The translations under genes and the position numbers were made by a program. Of a stretch of 64,000 bases of DNA, positions 34,201 to 41,092 are shown one piece after another (position 1 is the stretch's first letter; each line of letters begins with the position of its first letter). The notes under the pieces are model-generated. The model did not search any database. It was given only the letters and a program-made list of their open reading frames with translations, and was not told the DNA's origin. This DNA is from Lysobacteraceae bacterium NML03-0222 (GTDB taxonomy: Bacteria; Pseudomonadota; Gammaproteobacteria; Xanthomonadales; Xanthomonadaceae): the NCBI GenBank assembly GCA_002798195.1, contig NWQM01000009.1:1-64000 (forward strand), given 5' to 3'.

Positions 34201-34357
34201 CGTCATCATCTTCGGCGTGTCCTTCGCCACCTTGCTGACCCTGTTCGTGGTGCCGGCCCTGTACGCCCTGCTGGCGCCCTTCACCCGTTCGCCCGATGCG
34301 CTGAAAAACGAGCTGGAGACTCTGGAAGCCACTACCCCGCCGGTGCAGGGGCATTAG
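31226..34357 (+). CDS. RND-family HAE-1 multidrug efflux pump
   Basis: The 1043-aa proton-driven inner-membrane pump has twelve membrane helices and two large periplasmic loops. It starts MKLSDISIQRPVFATVMSLL. The proton-relay Asp pair is in CIGLVVDDAIVVLENIQRR, and the HAE motif VGLAAKNGILIVEFANQLRDEGRS is present. It resembles the VexF/MexI branch. The start overlaps the adaptor stop by ATGA. No TolC-type channel gene is adjacent, so it must use one encoded elsewhere. Substrates are not predictable. Confidence 0.94.
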   Translation: MKLSDISIQRPVFATVMSLLLIVLGIMSFQRLTVRELPAIDPPVVSVDVSYPGASAAVVETRITQLLESALAGIEGINTIESSSRNGRASVTIEFNLNRDIEAATNDVRDAISRVVGRLPQEADAPRVAKVESDADVILWLNMRSTQMDTLALTDYANRYIVDRLSALDGVAQVQVGGGQNYAMRIWLDRDALAARGLAPADVEAALRAENVELPAGALESAQRDFTLRMQRDYTSAEAFARLPIKRGADGYVVRLDDVADVELTAAERRSYLRSNFQPNVGLGIVRTSTANALEVARAARSEAEKIQDSLPEGTEIFVAYDSTIFIDASIKRVYWTLVEAAILVVTVIWLFLGSLRAAIIPAVTVPVCLVSAFIALYAFGYSINLLTLLALVLCIGLVVDDAIVVLENIQRRTDLGEPALLAAKRGTRQVAFAVIATTAVLVAVFLPVGFMEGNTGRLFRELSIALAGAVAISAFVALTLTPMMCAQMVRAHGKQSGFNAWMNRQLARLGDAYGRSITRMLALKTSRIGLLVGLVMLGCLALAALLYPRVPSELAPSEDRGRFFVSINAPEGAGFDYTVSQVQQVEEVLRPLIGEDKPIVRANSRAPGWGGGEDMHTGNVIVFMQDWDKREVSTEEVVNQVRRELGKLPGVQARASAPGGLVGGRSGGRFSLVLGGPNYEELVQWRDRMMARMDEYPGLLAPDSDYKETRPQMRVLIDRARAADLGVSVTEIGRTLETLMGSRRVTTFVDDGREYDVIMQGERDKRMTPADLGQTQVRGRAGTLVPLSNLVTLEELAEPGRFNRFNRLRAITVTADLAPGTSMGEAIAWAQQTAREELPGHAQIDWKGETREYLRSGSAVLLTFAMALMIVYLVLSAQFESFIHPLVIMFTVPLAVLGALIGLWISGGTLNLFSQIGIVMLVGLAAKNGILIVEFANQLRDEGRSVAAAIAEASAVRLRPILMTSTATVVGALPLVISGGPGSASRAAIGIVIIFGVSFATLLTLFVVPALYALLAPFTRSPDALKNELETLEATTPPVQGH

Positions 34358-34423
34358 GGCAGCTGACTACAGACAGTCTCAATGAGACTGGAATACCCGG
34401 ATAACGCAAATGAAGGCATGACC

Positions 34424-35596
34424 ATGTACGAATTGAATAACATGCAGCGCCGATATTTTGGCCTTGACCCCATTGAGCCACATTGGCACAGAATGATTCT
34501 GGGCGCAGATGCCCATCGTCCGGAGAGCATCCTGTATTTAGACGGAGATACCATCAAGCGCCAGATTATTTCCAGCAACAAGGAGTACAGGGAATATCAC
34601 TACAACGAGCCAACCCGCAACCGAGAAGTGCTTTTGCCCAAGACCTCACGAGGCAAGGAACAACGACTCAATGCCGCCAATTTTGAAAGGCGGACACCCC
34701 TGGGGGTTTATCTGCTGGCCTCCGAATACGGGAGTCTCACGGTAGGTAGTTTCACTTCGCAGACATCCTTCTATCAGCGGCTGTGGGAGCAGCCTGTGCA
34801 AAAAGGCCAGTCTCCAGCCGACTTGGTTGATGAATTCATTCGCAACTCCCCGGAAGACCATTTCGAGGAAATTGAAGCCTTCAAGCAACAGAGGCGGAGA
34901 AACCTTAGATTCAAAAAGGGGGATTATTTCCGCTTCAAGTTGAATCGCACAGAGTTCGGTTTCGGCAGGGTGCTACTTGATATTGGCAAGCTCCAAAAAT
35001 CAGGCGCTCTTCCAGCTGGGCATAAATTGTTTGCCCTGATGGGCAAACCGGTGCTGGTGCAATTGTTTGTTTTTGCATCTGAAGACAAGGCCGTATCCAT
35101 CGAAACACTGGAAAAACAGCCTGTGCTGCCCTCTTCAGTGATGATGGACAATGCGCTCGTCTACGGTGAGTACGAAGTTTTCGCCCAACAAGCCATCACT
35201 GATGAAGCCTATGACTTTCCTATGTCGTTTTATAGCCCCTCGCTTTATGGTGGCGACCATGACAGCTGCATCCTGCAATGGGGACTGATTCATCTTGAAA
35301 TGAGTGCGGATGTTTTTAATGGTCGCGCTTCTGCAGCACTGCAAACAACAATCGCGCAGCATGAGCTCAAACACAACACCATCGGCTTCTCACCGGCCTA
35401 TGACAATTTCCATGTCCTGAATGCACTGAAGGGCATGGAAATTGCACCTGATGACCGGGCATGGGAAAAGGATTTGCGCAATCCGAAGTGGCAGCAGACC
35501 CGGGATGAAATCATGAGCATCTTCGGACTTGATTCGGCCTGGAGCTATGTTGAAAGTTGCAAAAAATTGGGGCTGATGCTGCCCGGTGAACTCTGA
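34424..35596 (+). CDS. Imm26-like domain protein, orphan (390 aa)
   Basis: A central region (about 165-260) has the Imm26-type pattern FKKGDYFRFKLNRTEFGFGR, then LMGKPVLVQLFVF and SSVMMDNALVYGEYEVF. That family contains predicted immunity proteins of polymorphic toxins. The N-terminal 160 and C-terminal 120 residues are not recognised. There is no signal peptide. Base composition is clearly AT-richer than the flanking genes, which suggests horizontal gain. No toxin gene lies beside it. The ATG at 34424 has GAAGG seven bases upstream; 34418 and 34382 are alternatives. Confidence 0.65.
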   Translation: MYELNNMQRRYFGLDPIEPHWHRMILGADAHRPESILYLDGDTIKRQIISSNKEYREYHYNEPTRNREVLLPKTSRGKEQRLNAANFERRTPLGVYLLASEYGSLTVGSFTSQTSFYQRLWEQPVQKGQSPADLVDEFIRNSPEDHFEEIEAFKQQRRRNLRFKKGDYFRFKLNRTEFGFGRVLLDIGKLQKSGALPAGHKLFALMGKPVLVQLFVFASEDKAVSIETLEKQPVLPSSVMMDNALVYGEYEVFAQQAITDEAYDFPMSFYSPSLYGGDHDSCILQWGLIHLEMSADVFNGRASAALQTTIAQHELKHNTIGFSPAYDNFHVLNALKGMEIAPDDRAWEKDLRNPKWQQTRDEIMSIFGLDSAWSYVESCKKLGLMLPGEL

Positions 35597-35806
35597 GCGC
35601 CAGACTCGCATACGGCGCGTGCGTAACCGAGCACGGGCAGCAAACCCTGTCTTTCTTGTCTTTCAGTGAGAGCGATAGGGCGCTACTTGTAGCAAGCCCA
35701 AAGTGCTGCCGCTCATGAACTCAAGCGGATACGACATGCCGGGGAACGCAAACTGGCAAAAATCCGTCACAATCACGCCTGTCCTTCGCCTGAACGGGAG
35801 TACACA

Positions 35807-37285
35807 TTGGAAGCCTGGGTCAAAAACATCAATGATTGGGTCTGGTCAACGCCGCTGATTGTGCTGTGTCTGGGCGCGGGGATGTATTTCTCGCTGCGCA
35901 CACGCTTTGTGCAGGTGCGACAGGTGCGCGAGATGGTGCGGCTGTTGCTGACGGATAATCGCTCCGAAGCTGGGGTGTCGTCATTCCAGGCGCTGGCGAT
36001 GTCGCTTTCCGGACGGGTGGGGATTGGCAATATCGCCGGTGTGGCCACCGCCATCGCCTACGGTGGTCCCGGTGCGGTGTTCTGGATGTGGATTGTGGCT
36101 TTTCTGGGCGCATCCACGGCCTATGTGGAATCCACGCTCGGGCAGATTTACAAGGAAAAAGACAGCGAAGGCCGCTATCGCGGCGGTCCTGCGTATTACA
36201 TCGAAAAAGCCACCGGGCAAAAATGGTACGCATGGCTGTTTGCCATCACCACGGCGGTGGCCTGCGGCCTGTTGCTGCCGGGGGTGCAGGCCAATGGCAT
36301 TGCCGATGGCCTGAAAAATGCCTGGAATATCCCGCCGCAGATGACCGCCACCGTGGTGGTGGTATTGCTCGGCTTCGTCATCTTTGGTGGCGTCAAGCGC
36401 ATTGCCCGGGTGGCAGAAATCGTGGTGCCGTTCATGGCGCTGGCCTACATTCTGGTGGCGATGGTCATCATGCTGCTCAATGCCGACAAGCTGCCGGCCA
36501 TGTGGCTGCTCATCATCAAGAGCGCTTTTGGCAGTGAAGCGGCATTTGGCGGCATGTTGGGGCTTGCCATTGCCTGGGGTGTGAAGCGCGGCATTTATTC
36601 CAACGAGGCCGGCCAGGGCACCGGGCCGCATGCGGCGGCGGCGGCAGAGGTTTCGCACCCGGCCAAGCAAGGGCTGGTGCAGGCATTTTCGGTGTATGTC
36701 GATACCTTGTTGGTGTGTTCGGCCACGGCCTTCATGATGCTCTCCACCGGCGCTTATAACGTCATCCAGCGCAGTCAGGATGCCGCCGGGCAAATGGTGG
36801 ACACGATGCTGGTGGAGAATCTGCCCGGAGTGAAAGTGGGGCCTGGCTTTGCACAAAATGCAGTGGAATCGGTACTGCCGGGCTATGGCGCGGGTTTTGT
36901 GGCACTGGCGCTGTTGTTCTTCGCCTTCACCACCATCATGGCCTATTACTACATGGCCGAAACCAATGTGACCTTCCTCACCCGTGGCAAACGCTCAGGC
37001 GTATTGGTATTTGCGCTGCGCCTGCTGTTGCTGGCGGCGGTGACCTTTGGCGCGGTACGCACTGCGGACATGGCCTGGACGCTGGGCGATATCGGCGTGG
37101 GGTTGATGGCCTGGCTCAATATCATCGCCATCTTGCTGATTCAGCGCCCGGCACTGGCGGCGCTGCGTGATTACGAAAAGCAAAAGCAGGCAGGCATCAA
37201 AGAGCCGGAATTCGACCCGGATGCGCTGGGCATCAAAAATGCCGACTTCTGGCGCGAGCGCAAGGCAGGCCGCAATGCAGATTGA
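35807..37285 (+). CDS. AGCS-family sodium:alanine/glycine symporter
   Basis: The 492-aa inner-membrane protein matches the AGCS family: LSGRVGIGNIAGVATAIAYG, GPGAVFWMWIVAFLGASTAY, the GGPAYYIEKATG loop and KRGIYSNEAGQGTGPHAAAAA. It imports small neutral amino acids with sodium. The start is a TTG at 35807, supported by GGGAG seven bases upstream and by the family N-terminus. Its end overlaps the methyltransferase gene by 11 bp. Confidence 0.93.
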   Translation: MEAWVKNINDWVWSTPLIVLCLGAGMYFSLRTRFVQVRQVREMVRLLLTDNRSEAGVSSFQALAMSLSGRVGIGNIAGVATAIAYGGPGAVFWMWIVAFLGASTAYVESTLGQIYKEKDSEGRYRGGPAYYIEKATGQKWYAWLFAITTAVACGLLLPGVQANGIADGLKNAWNIPPQMTATVVVVLLGFVIFGGVKRIARVAEIVVPFMALAYILVAMVIMLLNADKLPAMWLLIIKSAFGSEAAFGGMLGLAIAWGVKRGIYSNEAGQGTGPHAAAAAEVSHPAKQGLVQAFSVYVDTLLVCSATAFMMLSTGAYNVIQRSQDAAGQMVDTMLVENLPGVKVGPGFAQNAVESVLPGYGAGFVALALLFFAFTTIMAYYYMAETNVTFLTRGKRSGVLVFALRLLLLAAVTFGAVRTADMAWTLGDIGVGLMAWLNIIAILLIQRPALAALRDYEKQKQAGIKEPEFDPDALGIKNADFWRERKAGRNAD

Positions 37286-38069
37286 AAAGCCCAGCCCCTG
37301 GCAGCGCAGCGGCCGGGCGGCCGGCGATAGCCAGACCACGGCGCCTCACCGTGAGCTGCGGTTGTACGGCGTGAATGCGGTGCGGGCGCGGTTTGCCCGT
37401 CATCCTGAAAGCCTGCGCAAGCTGTACCTGTCGCATGGCCGCGCCGGCGCCTTTGCCGACCTGATGAAATGGTGTGCGGCACATCGCATCGGCTATCGGT
37501 TGGTGGACGAAGACGACCTGCGCCGTCTGGCAGCCAGCAACCATCATGAAGGCGTGGTGGCCGATGTCGTGCGCGAGCCATTGCAGCCGCTGCCGGACTG
37601 GCTGGCAACACTGCCCGAAGGCCCGTGCTGTGCCATCTGGCTCGACGGCGTCGGCAATCCGCATAATCTGGGCGCAATTTTGCGCAATGCCGCGCATTTT
37701 GGCGTCAGTGCGGTACTGCTGCCCCAGCGCAGCCCGTTGCAGCTTTCTGGCGCGGCCGCACGGGTGGCCGAGGGTGGCGCCGAGGCGGTGAGCTGGGTGC
37801 AGATGAGCGATGCTGCCATCGCCCTGCAGGCGCTGCGTGCGGCAGGCTTCACCCTGGCGGCCACCTTGGTTGCGGGCGGCGATGATGTGTTTGCCACAGC
37901 GCTGCCGGAGCGTCTGGTCTATGTGCTGGGCGCGGAGCAAACCGGCATGAATCGCACACTGGCAGAAAACTGTGACCTGCGGCTTTCCATTCCCGGCAGT
38001 GGCCGGGTGGAGAGCCTGAATGTCGCCAGCGCCACCGCGGTATTGCTGGCGGCCTGGGCGCGGCGCTGA
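37275..38069 (+). CDS. TrmH-family (SpoU) RNA 2'-O-methyltransferase, YfiF-like
   Basis: The 264-aa protein has an N-terminal L30e-like substrate-binding domain (LRLYGVNAVRARFARHPESL) and a C-terminal SPOUT domain with the three SpoU motifs: LDGVGNPHNLGAILRNAAHFG, LGAEQTGMNRTL and RLSIPGSGRVESLNVASATAVLL. These bind S-adenosylmethionine in a knot. It resembles YfiF, whose RNA target is not established, and more distantly RlmB. The ATG at 37275 lies inside the symporter gene. Its stop is three bases from the convergent mrpG stop. Confidence 0.88.
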   Translation: MQIEKPSPWQRSGRAAGDSQTTAPHRELRLYGVNAVRARFARHPESLRKLYLSHGRAGAFADLMKWCAAHRIGYRLVDEDDLRRLAASNHHEGVVADVVREPLQPLPDWLATLPEGPCCAIWLDGVGNPHNLGAILRNAAHFGVSAVLLPQRSPLQLSGAAARVAEGGAEAVSWVQMSDAAIALQALRAAGFTLAATLVAGGDDVFATALPERLVYVLGAEQTGMNRTLAENCDLRLSIPGSGRVESLNVASATAVLLAAWARR

Positions 38070-38072
38070 GCC

Positions 38073-38426
38073 TTAGCGTTTGTCGTCAGGGGGGGTGTCT
38101 TGACCCGGCGGCGGCGGCACCGGGGCGTCGGCCTTTTGTGCCAGATGCAGGGCGGCTTTGCCCATCATGTGTGCGCTGACCGGGGCGGTGAGGAACAGGA
38201 ATACGGCAATCAGCAGCTCGCGCGGATGGAAGCCATCGCCGTAAACGCTGTGGTAGAGCATCGAGGCGAGCAGGATGCAGCCTACTCCCAGGGTGCTGGC
38301 TTTGGTCGGGCCATGGATGCGCTGGAAGAAGCTGCGCAATTTGACCAGCGAAAAGCCGCCGAGAAAGGTGAAAAACACGCCCACGGCAAGCAGGGCGATG
38401 AGCAGGATGTCGATGAGGAGTTTCAT
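38073..38426 (-). CDS. mrpG: Mrp/MnhG cation:proton antiporter subunit G
   Basis: The 117-aa protein has three membrane segments and the MnhG pattern: AVGVFFTFLGGFSLVKLRSF, RIHGPTKASTLGVGCILLAS and FLFLTAPVSAHMMGKAA. It is a small subunit of the Mrp complex. It is last in the operon, overlapping mrpF by 4 bp. The C-terminal tail is charged and proline-rich. Confidence 0.92.
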   Translation of the reverse strand: MKLLIDILLIALLAVGVFFTFLGGFSLVKLRSFFQRIHGPTKASTLGVGCILLASMLYHSVYGDGFHPRELLIAVFLFLTAPVSAHMMGKAALHLAQKADAPVPPPPGQDTPPDDKR

Positions 38427-38692
38427 TCCACGATGTCCCGACGGATGACGTATTTGGTCAGCACCAGGGTGCCGAAGAAGCCGAGCATGGCGATGATCAG
38501 CGCCGCCTCGAAATAGATCTCGTTTTTGATATACATGCCCAGCAGCATCAGCTGGGCGATGGCGCTGACATACAGGGTGTCGAGCGCCAGGATGCGGTCA
38601 GGGGCGGTGGGGCCGCGCAGCAGGCGCCATAGCGAGAGCAGCATCGCCACCCCGACGATATGCATGCTGACCAGGATGACGGCATCAATCAT
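38423..38692 (-). CDS. mrpF: Mrp/MnhF cation:proton antiporter subunit F
   Basis: The 89-aa protein has three membrane segments and the MnhF signature RLLRGPTAPDRILALDTLYV, which carries the conserved Asp. It overlaps mrpE and mrpG by 4 bp each (ATGA), consistent with fixed stoichiometry. Confidence 0.92.
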   Translation of the reverse strand: MIDAVILVSMHIVGVAMLLSLWRLLRGPTAPDRILALDTLYVSAIAQLMLLGMYIKNEIYFEAALIIAMLGFFGTLVLTKYVIRRDIVE

Positions 38693-39177
38693 GGGAACAC
38701 CTTTTTGATCGGGGCTTCGTAGCGGGTCTTGATTTCAGCAATCAATGCCTCGGGGTCGTCCACGTTGAGGCAGTGAATCAACAGGTATTTGCGGTCTTCC
38801 GACAGCTCGGTGCTGAGCGTGCCGGGAGTCAGGGTGATGATGCTTGCCAGCGCCGAGATGCCGTGAATATTGGTCAGCTCCAGCGGCACCCAGACAAACT
38901 GTGATTGCAGCCGGTCGTTTGGCCCCAGCACCTGGCGGGCGACGGTGATATTGGCTTTGACGATATCCCATAGCAACATCAACAAGACCTTGGGCAGATG
39001 GTGCAGCTGTCCAAGGCGGGCAAATTCGCGCTCCAGTCGCTCCGAGACCCAGGGCAGCACGATGGCCAGCAACAAGGCCATCATGACATGTCCCATGTCC
39101 ACCACATCCACCAGCAGCAGCCAGAACGCAAATACCGTGATGCTTTGCGGAATCGAGGGGAAAAAACGTCTTCTCAT
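38689..39177 (-). CDS. mrpE: Mrp/MnhE cation:proton antiporter subunit E
   Basis: The 162-aa protein has two N-terminal membrane segments and a cytosolic domain with LLMLLWDIVKANITVARQVL, ASIITLTPGTLSTELSEDRK and LIHCLNVDDPEALIAEIKTRYE, the MnhE pattern. It overlaps its neighbours by 4 bp on both sides. Confidence 0.93.
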   Translation of the reverse strand: MRRRFFPSIPQSITVFAFWLLLVDVVDMGHVMMALLLAIVLPWVSERLEREFARLGQLHHLPKVLLMLLWDIVKANITVARQVLGPNDRLQSQFVWVPLELTNIHGISALASIITLTPGTLSTELSEDRKYLLIHCLNVDDPEALIAEIKTRYEAPIKKVFP

Positions 39178-40730
39178 CGCATCGGCTCCCGCAGCAGCGG
39201 CAGGGTATCGCGCACGGCCTGCAAATAATCTGCCGGCTGCAGGATTTGCGCAGTCGTGGCCTGGGTGTAATCAAGCAGTGGCTGTGCAAGCAGGGTCATG
39301 GCCAGGATATAGCCCAGCAAAATCACCACGGCAATGGTTTCCTGGCGGTGCAGCGGCGGCGGTGAATAGTTTTCCGGGTGCGGCTCGATACGCCAGAACA
39401 GCTGCGTGCCCATCCGGGCGATACCGATGATGGCGAGCAGGCTGCTGGCGAGAATCACCGCCCAGGTGACCCAGCGTGCATCTGCTGGCACAGCCATCAG
39501 CAGTGCCAGTTTGCCGATGAAGCCCGACAGCGGCGGCAGGCCGGAAATGGCCATGGCCGCAATCAAGAACAGGATGCTCATGACGGTCTTGTTGGCAATC
39601 GGCGCGATTTTGCGCAGCAGCTCGCCGGTATCGCCGCGCAGGCGCAGGATCAAATCGGCCAGCAAAAACAGGGCGGCGGCGGCAAAGGTGCTGTGCGGCA
39701 GATAGTACAGGCCGGCGCTGAGTGTGCCGGGGGTATCGAGCGCAAAGGCCACAAACAAGGTGCCTGCCGAGAGCAGTACCAGATACGCAATCGCCGCACG
39801 CAGACGTGCCGCTCCCAGCACCCCCAGCGCGGCCAGCACGATGGTGATGAGTCCGGCCATCCACAACCACTGTCGGGCGAAACCAGCCAGCTCACCGGCG
39901 TGCTCGCCAAACATCAGCGTGCCGGTGCGCAGTGCGGCATACAGCCCCAGCTTGGTCATGATGGCAAACAGTGCGGCCACTGCCGCCGGAGCACGCGAAT
40001 AGCTGTCCGGCAGCCACATATACAGCGGCAGCAGCGCCGCCTTGGCGCAGAACACCAGCAGCAACAGACCGCCGCCGGTGCGCAGCAAGGTGGCCTGGGT
40101 GGGGGTGGCATCGGCAATGCGCGCGGCCATCTCGGTCATGTTCAGCGTGCCGAGTACCGCGTACAGCACGGCCAGGGCAATCAGAAACAGGGTCGATGCG
40201 GCGATATTGAACACCACATAGTGCATCCCGGCGCGCAGACGCGGGCCGCGGGCGCCGGAGAGCATCAGGCCGTAGGAAGCAATCAGCAGCACTTCAAAAA
40301 ACACGAACAGGTTGAACAAGTCGCCGGTCAGGAAGGCGCCGTTCAAACCGGCCAGCTGAATCTGGAACAGGGTGTGGAAGTGCAGCGCACGCCGATCCCA
40401 GCCTGCGCAGGCATACAGTAGAACCGGAATCGCCAGCAGGTTGACGGTCATCACCATCAGTGCGGCTAGACGGTCGAGCACCAGCACGATACCGATTTGC
40501 CCCGGCCAGTCGGCCAGCAGATAGACATCGATGCCGTCTTGCAAGGCGCGCCGCAGCAGGGCGACGCTGGTCAGGGTGAGCAGTACCATGCCCATCCAGG
40601 CGACCACGCGCAGGATGCGCACTTCGTGCTTGCGCTCCAGCAATAGCAGCGTAGCGCCGGTCAGAATCGGGATCAGAATCGGCGCAATCAGCAGATGTTG
40701 CGACAGGCCTTGAAGCAGGGCTTGCATCAT
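39174..40730 (-). CDS. mrpD: Mrp/MnhD cation:proton antiporter subunit D
   Basis: The 518-aa protein is homologous to the NuoM/NuoN antiporter-like subunits of complex I, with 14 membrane segments. The proton-path Glu is in NLFVFFEVLLIASYGLM and the Lys in AALLPLYMWLPDSYSRAPAAV. The C-terminal half shows SGLPPLSGFIGKLALL. It overlaps mrpC and mrpE by 4 bp. Confidence 0.94.
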   Translation of the reverse strand: MMQALLQGLSQHLLIAPILIPILTGATLLLLERKHEVRILRVVAWMGMVLLTLTSVALLRRALQDGIDVYLLADWPGQIGIVLVLDRLAALMVMTVNLLAIPVLLYACAGWDRRALHFHTLFQIQLAGLNGAFLTGDLFNLFVFFEVLLIASYGLMLSGARGPRLRAGMHYVVFNIAASTLFLIALAVLYAVLGTLNMTEMAARIADATPTQATLLRTGGGLLLLVFCAKAALLPLYMWLPDSYSRAPAAVAALFAIMTKLGLYAALRTGTLMFGEHAGELAGFARQWLWMAGLITIVLAALGVLGAARLRAAIAYLVLLSAGTLFVAFALDTPGTLSAGLYYLPHSTFAAAALFLLADLILRLRGDTGELLRKIAPIANKTVMSILFLIAAMAISGLPPLSGFIGKLALLMAVPADARWVTWAVILASSLLAIIGIARMGTQLFWRIEPHPENYSPPPLHRQETIAVVILLGYILAMTLLAQPLLDYTQATTAQILQPADYLQAVRDTLPLLREPMR

Positions 40731-41092
40731 TTGAAATGCTCCGGCCGGTCGCAGTCTTCCACGCCATCGACGTGGTCGCTGTGCAGGTCGTGGTGCTCGC
40801 GCATCGCCACCACCACGGTGACGGCGGTCATGGCGAAGGCAATCACGATGGCGGTCAACACCAAGGCCTGCGGCAGCGGGTCGGCACTGTTGGCCAGCGT
40901 GCTTTCAATACCATCGCGCAGTACCGGCGGCGCACCGGGACGCAGGCGGCCGGAGGCGAATATCAGCAGATTGGTCGCATAAGAGAGCAGGGTCAGCCCC
41001 AGAATCACGTCAAACGTGCGCGCCCGCAAAATCAGATACGCGCCGCTGCCGGTCAGTACGCCGATGGCGCTCGCCATTGCCCATTCCATCAA
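40727..41092 (-). CDS. mrpC: Mrp/MnhC cation:proton antiporter subunit C
   Basis: The 121-aa NuoK-like protein has three membrane segments with SGAYLILRARTFDVILGLTLL, SYATNLLIFASGRL, DPLPQALVLTAIVIAFAMTAV and a His/Asp-rich tail (HHDLHSDHVDG). The unconserved tail might bind metal, but that is only a compositional remark. It overlaps mrpA and mrpD by 4 bp. Confidence 0.93.
   Translation of the reverse strand: MMEWAMASAIGVLTGSGAYLILRARTFDVILGLTLLSYATNLLIFASGRLRPGAPPVLRDGIESTLANSADPLPQALVLTAIVIAFAMTAVTVVVAMREHHDLHSDHVDGVEDCDRPEHFK

Noticed and set aside
31388..34354. Open frame of about 990 codons antisense to the RND pump
   Set aside because: His/Gln-rich translation without domains, fully shadowed by a textbook RND pump.
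35597..35806. Gap before the AGCS symporter, examined for an RNA gene or glycine riboswitch
   Set aside because: No tandem glycine aptamer core, tRNA-like fold or strong hairpin was seen.
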